Shown here: positions 35,333 through 43,971 of the stretch, one piece after another
Position numbering within the stretch: position 1 is the first letter of the stretch
How the letters are laid out: each line of letters starts with the position of its first letter
Source of the DNA: Bacteroidota bacterium
Lineage (GTDB): Bacteria > Bacteroidota > Bacteroidia > B-17B0 > Aurantibacillaceae
NCBI GenBank assembly: GCA_016711805.1
Contig: JADJSH010000001.1
Coordinates: forward strand, 419,232 to 483,231
Reading direction: 5' to 3'
DNA: 64,000 bases
Made by a program: the position numbers and the translations under genes
The notes under the pieces: model-generated
Database searches by the model: none
Told to the model about the DNA's origin: nothing
The model's input: the letters and a program-made list of their open reading frames with translations, nothing else

Positions 35333-35367
35333 AAATCCCCTTCATCAAAATTTGAAGGGGATTTTTT
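35333..35367 (+). terminator. Terminator after the small lipoprotein gene
   Basis: AAATCCCCTTCA / TGAAGGGGATTT stem with six T residues. It is nearly the same stem as the phaC terminator at 32991-33028. Confidence 0.9.
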
Positions 35368-35384
35368 ATTATATTTGATATAGA

Positions 35385-35459
35385 AACTACTTGTAAGCGT
35401 TTGTATTCGGTTGTAAGCATTTGCAAACGAATGATTGGCGCTTAGCGAGTAGTTAGCGG
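35385..35459 (+). repeat. attC-like palindrome A (start of cassette array)
   Basis: AACTAC (35385-35390) and GTAGTT (35449-35454) form the ends. Inner arms TTGTAAGCG / CGCTTAGCGA and CGTTTG / CAAACG make a long imperfect palindrome. The right boundary is GTTAGCGG (35452-35459), whose reverse complement, CCGCTAAC, opens palindrome B. This fits the paired ends of one integron-type cassette. Confidence 0.5.
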
Positions 35460-35476
35460 TAATAATATAAAAATAA

Positions 35477-35938
35477 ATGAAGAAAACTATAATTGACAAA
35501 TATATAATCACGCTGACCACATGCCTTATATGCTGCAATTTAATTGCGCAGACAAATAAAACAGTTACGCCTATAAAAAAAGAGTGTTCATTTAATTCAA
35601 GTAAATTAATTGGAAAGTGGGTTGACTTTTATCCTTTAACCAAAGTGACATCTTTGGATTCTATTGAACAAATCTTAAAAGCAAGTGCTGACACGAAAAT
35701 GTTTAATATAGAGCTAATGGAAGACTTTAATCTGAATTTCACAAAAGACTCTTCTTTGGTAGCTTTTGGAACCACTGTAAAATATTATATTGACAATGCT
35801 AACTGTAATTTAGTTACTGTGACTAATCCAAAAACACAAAAGACTCGTTTACAGAAAATTTATGTTCTCAATGACAAGTTTTTAGTTCTTCAAAACTGCA
35901 CAAATGAATGTTATACAATGTTTTATATAAAACAATAA
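35477..35938 (+). CDS. Hypothetical secreted protein in cassette array
   Basis: A 153-residue protein with an N-terminal signal peptide (cleavage near LIAQ). The mature part has a lipocalin-like feel: KLIGKWVDFYPL, then MEDFNLNFTKDSSLVAFGTT, and paired cysteines at the C-terminus (LQNCTNEC). No family is recognised. It starts 17 nt after palindrome A and is followed at 6 nt by a second secreted protein in the same putative cassette. Confidence 0.6.
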   Translation: MKKTIIDKYIITLTTCLICCNLIAQTNKTVTPIKKECSFNSSKLIGKWVDFYPLTKVTSLDSIEQILKASADTKMFNIELMEDFNLNFTKDSSLVAFGTTVKYYIDNANCNLVTVTNPKTQKTRLQKIYVLNDKFLVLQNCTNECYTMFYIKQ

Positions 35939-35944
35939 AATCCT

Positions 35945-36613
35945 ATGAAAAAAATACTCACAATTTTATGCTTTGGATTATTAATAAGTTGCAATTCTCA
36001 AAAAGAGAATGATGCCAAATATGTATTTAAAAGCGATTACAAAGCTGACCTTAATGGACTTTTACCAGAAGGTAACTCTAAAGTTGACATTATGGGTATA
36101 AAATATCCAGAAGGGTACGAACAGTTAGTGATGAAATTTAGAGACGCCATAGCAAAAAACCAAGAATGGTTTATTGCATATCAAAAAGAAAATTATGAGC
36201 CAGGAGTTGGTTTACCTTATCACGAAAACTTTGGAATTTCTAAAGACGAATTTGAAATAATGAAAAAATATAGTGGCCAAGTAAAACTTTCTAAAATAGC
36301 TGAAAGCGAATTCCTTGCTGAAAAAACAAATGAAACGATTTCACTTTCAGCACACCCCGACATATCCGTATTTAATGACATCAAAATAAAATTAGATTCA
36401 AATGTTCTATATATGAACAATATAAAAATCCCATACGCTGGTATCTCTGACATTAAAGACACTAATAATGTTATAGGCAAATGGAAAGGACATCGTTGGA
36501 AACTAGAAGAAATTAGTAATCCAAATTATACATCTGCCGCGGAAATAAGTGGAAGAATATATGAATTTACTGTCGGTCAATCTGAAAAAGACAAAAGAAC
36601 TTTATGTACATAA
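35945..36613 (+). CDS. Hypothetical lipoprotein in cassette array (probable 3' frameshift)
   Basis: A 222-residue protein with lipobox LLISCNSQ. No family recognised. It stops at 36613, but the next frame continues from about 36601 as YIKKQIVQNGQNVENVDVQI to a stop at 36678, just 7 nt before palindrome B. A single-base indel near 36600 would therefore give a longer and more natural C-terminus. It shares the putative cassette with the preceding gene. Confidence 0.55.
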   Translation: MKKILTILCFGLLISCNSQKENDAKYVFKSDYKADLNGLLPEGNSKVDIMGIKYPEGYEQLVMKFRDAIAKNQEWFIAYQKENYEPGVGLPYHENFGISKDEFEIMKKYSGQVKLSKIAESEFLAEKTNETISLSAHPDISVFNDIKIKLDSNVLYMNNIKIPYAGISDIKDTNNVIGKWKGHRWKLEEISNPNYTSAAEISGRIYEFTVGQSEKDKRTLCT

Positions 36614-36685
36614 AAAAACAAATTGTACAAAATGGACAAAACGTAGAGAATGTTGATGTGCAAATATTTTTAAAATAAATTACTA

Positions 36686-36859
36686 CCGCTAACACAACCT
36701 AAATCCCATTTGGGCATTCGGCTTCGGCTTTTGCAAAAGCGGTAGACAATTATTTAATTTTCGCTTTGCAAAAGTCCATTAATCATTTATCTTTAAACTA
36801 ACATTTCGGTAGACAAAGTTTCAAAATCCAAACGGGAATTTAGCTTGAAACCGTTAGGC
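36686..36859 (+). repeat. attC-like palindrome B
   Basis: It opens with CCGCTAAC (36686-36693) and closes with GTTAGGC (36853-36859), fitting the attC ends RYYYAAC...GTTRRRY apart from small deviations. Arms AAATCCCATTTGG and CCAAACGGGAATTT pair imperfectly, and inside are CTTTTGCAAAAG and CGCTTTGCAAAAG segments. The last 58 nt are almost identical to the end of palindrome C. Confidence 0.55.
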
Positions 36860-36867
36860 GTAATAAT

Positions 36868-37335
36868 ATGAGCGAAGAAAAGATAAAATGAGCCCCAAAA
36901 AAACCAAAAATTTTTGGCAAGGCCCCCCCCCCCCCGCAAAAGGAATTAAAAAACTTATTTCAAAAATAATTACCCCGTTAAAAACCACAAAAAAAAATAT
37001 TCACCTTTTTTTTTACACCAAAAAAAAAAAAAACCGCCAAAATTTTTACCACAAAACCCCCCCCCCCTTTTTTCCCCCCCCCAAAAAAAAAAATACCCCC
37101 CCCCGGGGGGGTCCCCTTTATAAAAAAACCACTAAGAGGGCCCCAAAAAAAAAAAAAAAATAAAAATAAATAAAAAAAAAAAATAAAAAAAAAAAAAAAA
37201 GCAAGAGAAATAAAGAAAAATTTTTCCAAAATAAATTTTACAATTACCCCATTTTAAAAAAAAAAAAAAAAAAAATACTAAAATTGAACTCAGTTAACAG
37301 GCTACGCATTTCTTTCTTAACTCAAATGTGCAAAT
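36868..37335. other. Corrupted homopolymer-rich stretch replacing a cassette gene start
   Basis: ATG at 36868 opens MSEEKIK and stops. From about 36890 to 37285 the sequence becomes long runs of A and C (for example C runs over ten and A runs over fifteen) with little coding character, unlike any neighbour. Normal sequence resumes near 37290. The 5' part of the gene at 37336-38127 was probably here. Most likely a sequencing or consensus failure. No gene can be supported. Confidence 0.7.
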
Positions 37336-38127
37336 TTGATTAATCACCTAGTCAAATTGAATATTTTAGACGCAATCGACAAAAAGACGATTGATTACAA
37401 AGCTTCTGGACGTTATAACACCGATGACAAAACTGAGTACATTGACGCAGACGGGCAATATTATGGAAAATCCATGCTTATAATTCTTCATAATAATTCA
37501 GACGACACGCTTTATATTTATATTCCAGAAGGACTTATGCTAGTGTCAGAAGACACGGTTATTCAAGACATGCTTATAACAAAACCTGTCTATGCACTCC
37601 TAAAACCAAAGCGAACCCAAACATATCCACTATACGCTATGTGTTCCGAAATTCATGACAAAGTCCCAGCAACCCACACGAAATACACTATTAGTAAAAA
37701 CAATGACGAGAAATTAGTTTCAATTGCACAGACAATTAATCGTTCGTTCATGCAAAATGTTATTGGTCAAGGCGCGGTATGGGCATATACAGACAATGCA
37801 ACAGAGGAAGATTTAAGAACATACGGTGCAAGAGACGAAACATTAGAGTTAACACTTAATTTATTAGCTAAAGCAGGTATTAAAACAAAATTAGCCGAAG
37901 AATTGAATTTTGTGCCGCCAGTAAAAATCGAAGCTAACAAAGACAGTATTATTCATTCTTTAAGCAATGACCTTGACTATGCTAATACAGTTTTGAAATA
38001 TAAAAAAGAAAACATTGAACTTAATCCAATTGCATTTTACTCAGGCATTGGAGTAATTATTCTCATTATCGGTACGACAACATACTTGGCATTTAGAAAA
38101 AGGAAAAATAAAAATGATTTGACATAA
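37336..38127 (+). CDS. Hypothetical protein with C-terminal membrane anchor (5' end damaged)
   Basis: 263 residues from a TTG codon, the first possible start after a stop in the damaged stretch, so the true N-terminus is likely missing. Residues 1-220 look like a soluble domain (GKSMLIILHNNSDDTLYIYI, AVWAYTDNATEEDLRTYG). Residues ~230-252 form a membrane helix (FYSGIGVIILIIGTTTYLAF) followed by a basic tail. No family recognised. Palindrome C begins just after its stop. Confidence 0.55.
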   Translation: MINHLVKLNILDAIDKKTIDYKASGRYNTDDKTEYIDADGQYYGKSMLIILHNNSDDTLYIYIPEGLMLVSEDTVIQDMLITKPVYALLKPKRTQTYPLYAMCSEIHDKVPATHTKYTISKNNDEKLVSIAQTINRSFMQNVIGQGAVWAYTDNATEEDLRTYGARDETLELTLNLLAKAGIKTKLAEELNFVPPVKIEANKDSIIHSLSNDLDYANTVLKYKKENIELNPIAFYSGIGVIILIIGTTTYLAFRKRKNKNDLT

Positions 38128-38132
38128 TGCCA

Positions 38133-38312
38133 GCCGGTAACAGCACCTAAAACTTATGCGGGCAGAAGCACAAGCATTTGCAATAAATGTCGCTTCGCGA
38201 AAGACATTCATTTAGCTTTGCAAATGTCCAAAAACCAGTTAGCTTTGTTAGGAGCATTTCGGTAGACAAAGTTTCAAACTCCAAACAGGAATTTAGCTTG
38301 AAACCGTTATGC
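38133..38312 (+). repeat. attC-like palindrome C
   Basis: It begins GCCGGTAAC (38133-38141) and ends GTTATGC (38306-38312). It contains CGCTTCGCGAAAGACATT and GCTTTGCAAATGTCC stems. Positions 38255-38312 match 36802-36859 of palindrome B in 55 of 58 bases. Confidence 0.55.
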
Positions 38313-38388
38313 ACAATTAATAGGTAAAAATACTCCATAAAACATACTCGTCAGACAAAAAATACGAAATCCTTAACGTAAATAGAAT

Positions 38389-38922
38389 ATGAATTGGAAA
38401 AAAATATTTAGCACATTAATTGAAAATAACAGACTTGATGAAGCTATAGAATATATCGAAGCCAGCAAGAATTTTAAGACTTTGGATTCTGATAATAATC
38501 CAATTGAACTTAATGTTTTGGAGACTGGAAAAACTGAAGGAGTAGTCTATGATTATACAGCTGGTGTAAAGTATTGTTTAAAATATCATGATGACATTAT
38601 CACTGTTGGAAGTAAATTTCTACTAGAATCACTAAATAGCCAAAAACTAAATCAAAATCTGATCAACAAAAACGACGGAGTTTTCACTTTTTTTGATTTT
38701 CAATTCCTTATATATATGTCTCAGGCTGCTGATGTAAGCTCAGGATTTACATGGTTTAAAAATTCTGTTAAGGAAATTTGCGAAAGCTTGAAGATTGGTA
38801 AGGCCAACCTAAATGGAGTTGAAATATTAAACGAAGAAGAATTAAATACGTATTTAAAAAATCGTATTTACGGATTTGAAAGTTTGTTCATTTCTGTTGG
38901 CGAAATATGCAGACAACCATAA
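38389..38922 (+). CDS. Hypothetical protein in cassette array
   Basis: A 177-residue soluble protein with no signal peptide, mainly alpha-helical: MNWKKIFSTLIENNRLDEAI, then FTFFDFQFLIYMSQAADVSS and LKNRIYGFESLFISVGEICR. I recognise no family. Size, acidity and setting resemble immunity-type or orphan cassette proteins, but this is only an impression. It lies 76 nt after palindrome C and 34 nt before palindrome D. Confidence 0.6.
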   Translation: MNWKKIFSTLIENNRLDEAIEYIEASKNFKTLDSDNNPIELNVLETGKTEGVVYDYTAGVKYCLKYHDDIITVGSKFLLESLNSQKLNQNLINKNDGVFTFFDFQFLIYMSQAADVSSGFTWFKNSVKEICESLKIGKANLNGVEILNEEELNTYLKNRIYGFESLFISVGEICRQP

Positions 38923-38956
38923 TAACATAGTAAAAACCATGTGTGCCCCCACTAGG

Positions 38957-39128
38957 TACTAACAGCACCAGTAATGCGGGCGGACAACAAAGCTTTTGCA
39001 AAAGCGGTCGCTCCGCGAAAGACAGTTATTTTCGCTTTGCAAAAGTCCATTAAACATGTATCTTTATTTAAACGTTTAGGTAGATAGCGGTTTCCAAATG
39101 GCGGAAGCAAGATGCGAAAACGTTAGTA
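38957..39128 (+). repeat. attC-like palindrome D
   Basis: The ends TACTAAC (38957-38963) and GTTAGTA (39122-39128) are perfect 7-base reverse complements. The interior shares GCTTTTGCAAAAGCGGT and TTTTCGCTTTGCAAAAGTCC segments with palindrome B, but the right arm differs from B and C. Confidence 0.55.
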
Positions 39129-39181
39129 ATAATATTTAAGAACATCCAACAAAATATTAAAACAAGACACATTTTAAATAA

Positions 39182-39625
39182 ATGAAACTACGAATTTTAC
39201 ATTTGAATGAAGACAAATCTGATAAACTATTTGCATCTTCGGACACTCAGACTCTGTTAGAGATTTATGAAGATTATTACCCGAAATTCGGATTCCATTT
39301 ACCTTGGGTATCTTATCTTATAATTCAACAAAACAAAGTTGTCGGGTCTTGCGGTTTTACTGGACAACCAATTGATGGGAAAGTTGAAATTGCATATTGG
39401 ACTTTTAAAGAATTTGAAGGGCAAGGCATTGCTTCATTTGCTTGTAAAGAACTAATTTCAATTTCACAAAACACTGATTCAAAAATAACAATTACTGCTA
39501 AGACAGCTCCTAAACATAACGCTTCGACTCAAATTTTAAAGAATAATAATTTTATTTTCACGGAAATTGTTCAAGACGAAGAAATTGGAACCTCTTGGTT
39601 ATGGACTTTAAAAACTTCAAGTTAA
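39182..39625 (+). CDS. GNAT family N-acetyltransferase in cassette array
   Basis: A 147-residue single-domain acetyltransferase. The strand VEIAYWTFKEFEGQGIASFA contains the acetyl-CoA loop (E-G-Q-G-I-A in place of Q/RxxGxG/A), followed by ITAKTAPKHNASTQILKNNN. Substrate unknown. It lies 53 nt after palindrome D. A CCGCTAAT half-site (39633-39640) follows its stop and may be a decayed array end. Acetyltransferases are common integron cassette cargo. Confidence 0.8.
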   Translation: MKLRILHLNEDKSDKLFASSDTQTLLEIYEDYYPKFGFHLPWVSYLIIQQNKVVGSCGFTGQPIDGKVEIAYWTFKEFEGQGIASFACKELISISQNTDSKITITAKTAPKHNASTQILKNNNFIFTEIVQDEEIGTSWLWTLKTSS

Positions 39626-39753
39626 ACAACAACCGCTAATAGTGACCTCTTTAAATTTATCTCGTTTCTTAACCCTTACACTGAATTTTTATAGATAATA
39701 TGATTTAAATTTCAAAAAAAATAACTTAACAACTTAAACCATTCTCTCTTCTT

Positions 39754-40146
39754 ATGAAATCAAAGCAACATAAAAATCGTATTATTTTTCAAATACCTGT
39801 AATGCCAGTTATTTATAGTTTAATTATAGTAATTGTTGCTTTAGATATCTGGGTAGAAGTTTATCATCGTGTCTGTTTTTGGGCATATGGAATTCCGTAT
39901 GTAAAAAGAAGCGAATACATTAAAATTGACAGGCATAAATTATCTTACTTAGATGGCTTTGAAAAATTAAACTGCATGTATTGCGGATACGTAAATGGCG
40001 TTTTACATTACGTTTCTACCATTGCTGGCGAAACTGAAAAGTACTGGTGTGGCATCAAACATCAAAACGACCCACGTTTTCATGCACCTTCTCACCATAA
40101 AGACTTTTTGGAATATGGAGATGCGGAAGCCTATAAAAAGCTTTGA
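39754..40146 (+). CDS. Conserved membrane-anchored protein with Cys/His motif
   Basis: A 130-residue protein with one membrane helix (~15-38) and a conserved soluble part: LNCMYCGYVNGVLHY, then TEKYWCGIKH and HKDFLEYGDAEAYKKL. I recognise this as a widespread bacterial family without assigned function. The Cys and His residues suggest metal binding. It lies outside the palindrome array, converging on the TonB receptor gene. Confidence 0.65.
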   Translation: MKSKQHKNRIIFQIPVMPVIYSLIIVIVALDIWVEVYHRVCFWAYGIPYVKRSEYIKIDRHKLSYLDGFEKLNCMYCGYVNGVLHYVSTIAGETEKYWCGIKHQNDPRFHAPSHHKDFLEYGDAEAYKKL

Positions 40147-40181
40147 TAAGAAATGGCATCCATGTTCAACTCAATATAAAA

Positions 40182-42590
40182 TCACAACTTTAACTGTAAA
40201 GTCACATAAAAATTAATTGGATCTGAAGGCAAAATACCTGGACCTGGATAACCTTCCGCACGACGTGTGAAATAAACTTCATTCGTAAAATTATTAACGC
40301 CAGCCGATAAGTTAAACATCTTTAAAGTGTATTGCGCCGAAAAATCACAAATGGTATAAGCCGGAATAATACCTGTAATAGCATTGGTACTAAATTTAGA
40401 ATTACTTGCATCAGCAAACTGTTCGGCCGTGTAAGACCCCTGAACGGTTGTGCTAAAGTTTTTATACTTATAAGTTATTCCACTACGCAAAATAGTTTGT
40501 GGCACTAACTCCACTAACTTATCATTAAAGCCACTTTGTTGACTACTAATATATCGCGCATCGGTGTAAGAAGCATTTACATATATACTCAATTTATGTT
40601 TCGCATTTTTATTAAATAGTTTAATCATATCTAATTCTGCAAAACACTCGGTACCTATATTTCTACTATCCGAAATATTAGTACGGTAACGGTACAATAC
40701 ATAGGTTTGTTCGTCTTCTTTTAAAACGGTTCCAATACGATCATTGTAGCGTAAATAGTACACACTAAAATCCACATACAACAAATCTTTTAATGTAACT
40801 CTTATTCCTCCATCAGCGGTATATCCAGTTTCATCTTTTAAATCTGGGTCTACTTTAAAATTAGGATTCACCACACGCATATCATTAAAATTTATGCTTC
40901 GGTAATTCTGACTAAAATTGGCGTATAGTTCAATTTTTTTTACGGGTTTATACAACAAGCCTAATCCACCAAGTATAAACGAACGGCTACTGGATCTTGC
41001 ATCGTAATTGGTTTTATCTAAAATTATATTACCTGCCAAATCTCTATTGGTTTCTTTATAATAACCATCGGATGCTGTATGAATATATTCAAAGCGCAGG
41101 CCTGGTGTTAAACTAACTTTAGAACTTAATTGAAAAATGTTTTCCGAAAAAGCAGCCACATTTTTGCTAGGGAATGTGTAATCGCTATGCTCTAAATTAT
41201 TTGGGTTATTATAATCAAAATGCGCTAACGACGATGTATCGCCCAACCCTTGTTTACGAATGGTTTGCCCTTGATAATATCTAGCTCCAATTAAAAACGT
41301 AGAAGTGTTTTTAAATAACTGATACCGTTGCAACAATCTTAACTCAGAGCCAAAGTTTTTATACTGATCGCCTAGAATGTCTCTTTCAGTTAATGGGTCT
41401 GAGCGATTGATTTGACCTAAATAACCAACGGTTATTCGTTCTGCCAATAAACCAAAATTCATCCAATTTAAACGGGTGCTTGGCGTTAATTTCCAATCAA
41501 GCGATAAGGAAGCTAAATTCCAATTTACTTTAAACCAATTACGATTACGAATACTTTGCGTAGGGTCTTTTTCAAATTGCTTATCCGTTAAGCCTCCAGG
41601 CTGTTGGGCCAAATAAGTCATGTAAGTATAATCGCCCGTAATTTTTATATTAGAATTTACTTGGTAGTTAATTGAGGCGTGAGCCGTATGCATTTTAAAT
41701 CCAGAATTTGGTCGCCAGCTATTACCTTGTTTGTACTGATAAAACGTGTAATAACTTATTTTCTTGATGGTACCTCCCAAACTATTGAAACTATTGAATA
41801 AACCAAACGAACCATAAGTTTGGCGAGAAGTGAGTTGGATTTTTTTATTAGCAGGAGGTGCTTTAAATTTAAAATTAATAAAACCTCCAAACTGTGTTCC
41901 GTATTGTAAACTTGCGGCACCACGTATCACTTCAATGCGTTCTAATGCCTCAGTTGGTGGCGTGTAATAACTTTCGGGATAACCCAAAGCGTCCGCACTA
42001 ATATCGTAACCATTTTGGCGTGTGTTAAAATTAGAAACCCGATTGGGATTCAGTCCTCTCCCTCCTATTCCTAATTGAATGCCAGCACCATCGTTTTCAA
42101 AAATATTAATACCAGCCACTTTAGCAAATACTTGCCTAGGATTGTTAGTTGCTAAATTGGCGTTGATGTCATTCAGTAAAATCACTTCGCTTTTCTTTCC
42201 TGCGTAGATGGATGTTCCTTCAACATTCATTAATTTGCCAATGCCAAAGGAATTATCTTTTTCCGCTTCAATCACCACTTCGTTTAAATTATTTCCTAAC
42301 GAATCTAACTGAATTAATAAAGTTGTATCTGAACTCACTTTTATTTTTTGACTATAATTTTTATAGCCCTGCAAAAAAACCGCTAACTGCCATTCGCCTT
42401 CTTTGATATTTGATAAACGAAATTGCCCTGCTGCATCCGTTTCAGTTTTTTGATTTTGCAGATTTACTTGAGCCGATTTAGCTGTAATACCATTAGCTGC
42501 AAATACAGTTCCTTGCACCGTAAATTGATTTTGAGAAACCATTTTGGTAAAACAAAACATCAATAAAAATATAAGCACAAGGTGTTTCAA
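40182..42590 (-). CDS. TonB-dependent receptor (FecA-like iron uptake)
   Basis: An 802-residue outer-membrane receptor. It has a signal peptide, a CarboxypepD_reg-like domain (~20-105), a plug (~130-240; ALERIEVIRGAASLQYGTQ) and a 22-strand barrel ending in FYVTLQLKL. The start is a TTG at 42590, which keeps the full signal peptide; no suitable ATG exists. Context with imelysin and HTTM genes points to iron or siderophore import powered by TonB. It ends 36 nt into convergent territory with the preceding + gene. Confidence 0.88.
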   Translation of the reverse strand: MKHLVLIFLLMFCFTKMVSQNQFTVQGTVFAANGITAKSAQVNLQNQKTETDAAGQFRLSNIKEGEWQLAVFLQGYKNYSQKIKVSSDTTLLIQLDSLGNNLNEVVIEAEKDNSFGIGKLMNVEGTSIYAGKKSEVILLNDINANLATNNPRQVFAKVAGINIFENDGAGIQLGIGGRGLNPNRVSNFNTRQNGYDISADALGYPESYYTPPTEALERIEVIRGAASLQYGTQFGGFINFKFKAPPANKKIQLTSRQTYGSFGLFNSFNSLGGTIKKISYYTFYQYKQGNSWRPNSGFKMHTAHASINYQVNSNIKITGDYTYMTYLAQQPGGLTDKQFEKDPTQSIRNRNWFKVNWNLASLSLDWKLTPSTRLNWMNFGLLAERITVGYLGQINRSDPLTERDILGDQYKNFGSELRLLQRYQLFKNTSTFLIGARYYQGQTIRKQGLGDTSSLAHFDYNNPNNLEHSDYTFPSKNVAAFSENIFQLSSKVSLTPGLRFEYIHTASDGYYKETNRDLAGNIILDKTNYDARSSSRSFILGGLGLLYKPVKKIELYANFSQNYRSINFNDMRVVNPNFKVDPDLKDETGYTADGGIRVTLKDLLYVDFSVYYLRYNDRIGTVLKEDEQTYVLYRYRTNISDSRNIGTECFAELDMIKLFNKNAKHKLSIYVNASYTDARYISSQQSGFNDKLVELVPQTILRSGITYKYKNFSTTVQGSYTAEQFADASNSKFSTNAITGIIPAYTICDFSAQYTLKMFNLSAGVNNFTNEVYFTRRAEGYPGPGILPSDPINFYVTLQLKL

Positions 42591-42591
42591 T

Positions 42592-43971
42592 TTATTTATC
42601 GTTTGGAATAATCCATTTTTTAGGTTTCAAATTATCTTCTTCTAAACTTAAATCAGTTGTTTTATCTACTAGTAAACGGCTCGCTTTTCCGTTAAGTGTA
42701 ACGTAAGATTCAACAACAACTTCAGGTTCTTTTACAATTCCCTTTAGTTTAAATTCTTGTTTTAAAAAATGCGCATAATTAATAAGCATATCAGGTTGTG
42801 TAGCCATCATTTTTTCTTGCATAGGCGTTAAATAATCACAGTTACTGACTTCAATTTCTTTACCTGTGCTTTTTTCTCGTACATAAAAAAAGGCAGTTCC
42901 TGCTTTTTCCATTAACATCACTCGCCACGAAAAACGATACCCTTGTTCTGTCCAATACAAATTACCATCATACAAGGCATAGCGAAATGGCATTAATATC
43001 TGAATCGTGAAATGAATAACAAAAAAAACGATGAATAACTTAAACACATGATGTTTTGGAGTAAAAAGCAAAGTTGTTTCTTGAAGATTATTTTTTGAGA
43101 AGATAGAGCGAATTTTTTCGATAATTTGGATATGAAATTTTTCAGTAAAAAAGATAGTTGTGAGTGTAATCATAATATAAGGAAACATGCCAATGTTAAA
43201 AAGCAATGATGTAGCCAAATGAAATACAATTACAAAAAAGTAGGCTGGTTTTACAAAACGCGGAATAAATAATAAGAATGGAATTGCCAAATCGTAAATA
43301 CAACCAAACCAGCTAAAAAAATAAGCTACCCATTCTTTAGTTAATAACTGTCCAATAATTGGCATTTCGCTGTGAGCTGGTAACCATATTTTTAAAGGCT
43401 GTGCATGCAATAACCAATCTGCATTTACTTTTGCTAATCCTGCAAAAAAATAAACAACAAACACCTGAAACTTAATAGTTAAAATAAAATAATTAGGTGT
43501 GTGTGTAGCAAATAGATTTTTATTTCGAAGAACGTCTAAAGAAAAATAGCGATGTGCAGGCAAGAAGATTAGCAAAAAAGAAGCGATACTTATAAAATAA
43601 TAATGATTGAGATAATTGGTTTTGTCAATGAGTTCAACGTAGGTAAACAGTAAAAAAAAGGTGATGGCAGCTATTCTAAAAAAATAACCTAAAGCAATAC
43701 AAAGGGCAGACAAAGCAATGAGGGCAAATACAATATACATGGCATTTCCTTCTAAAGGTTTAATCCACTCAAAACCATAATAAGGAAAAAATAATTTTGG
43801 ACGAATGTACATATCATACACCCAACCTTTTGCCATAAAACGTATTGTAGAGGCTAGCATTAAAATGCCAAAGGCCATTCTAAAAACGGCCAATGGAGCA
43901 AGATGAACAGGTTTAAGAAAATATGATTTGATGTAATTAATCACCGTCGCCGTCTTGGTATGTAATAACAA
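42592..43971 (-). CDS. HTTM domain membrane protein
   Basis: A 459-residue polytopic membrane protein with about nine helices. HTTM-type features (horizontally transferred transmembrane, related to vitamin K-dependent gamma-carboxylase) include APLAVFRMAFGILMLASTIR near the start, FQVFVVYFFAGLAKVNADWL, and a C-terminal soluble part. It overlaps the imelysin gene by 35 nt from this ATG. A GTG at 43944 is an alternative start. In Bacteroidota, HTTM proteins often accompany imelysin and a TonB receptor. Confidence 0.83.
   Translation of the reverse strand: MLLHTKTATVINYIKSYFLKPVHLAPLAVFRMAFGILMLASTIRFMAKGWVYDMYIRPKLFFPYYGFEWIKPLEGNAMYIVFALIALSALCIALGYFFRIAAITFFLLFTYVELIDKTNYLNHYYFISIASFLLIFLPAHRYFSLDVLRNKNLFATHTPNYFILTIKFQVFVVYFFAGLAKVNADWLLHAQPLKIWLPAHSEMPIIGQLLTKEWVAYFFSWFGCIYDLAIPFLLFIPRFVKPAYFFVIVFHLATSLLFNIGMFPYIMITLTTIFFTEKFHIQIIEKIRSIFSKNNLQETTLLFTPKHHVFKLFIVFFVIHFTIQILMPFRYALYDGNLYWTEQGYRFSWRVMLMEKAGTAFFYVREKSTGKEIEVSNCDYLTPMQEKMMATQPDMLINYAHFLKQEFKLKGIVKEPEVVVESYVTLNGKASRLLVDKTTDLSLEEDNLKPKKWIIPNDK

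Noticed and set aside
36888..37229. Reading frames on both strands (Lys/Pro-rich on +, Phe/Gly-rich on -)
   Set aside because: They arise from homopolymer runs in the corrupted block and have no natural amino-acid composition.
35385..39640. CRISPR array as an explanation for the repeats
   Set aside because: Repeats are 75-180 nt, imperfect, and separated by genes of 460-1250 nt, unlike 25-40 nt repeats with uniform short spacers.
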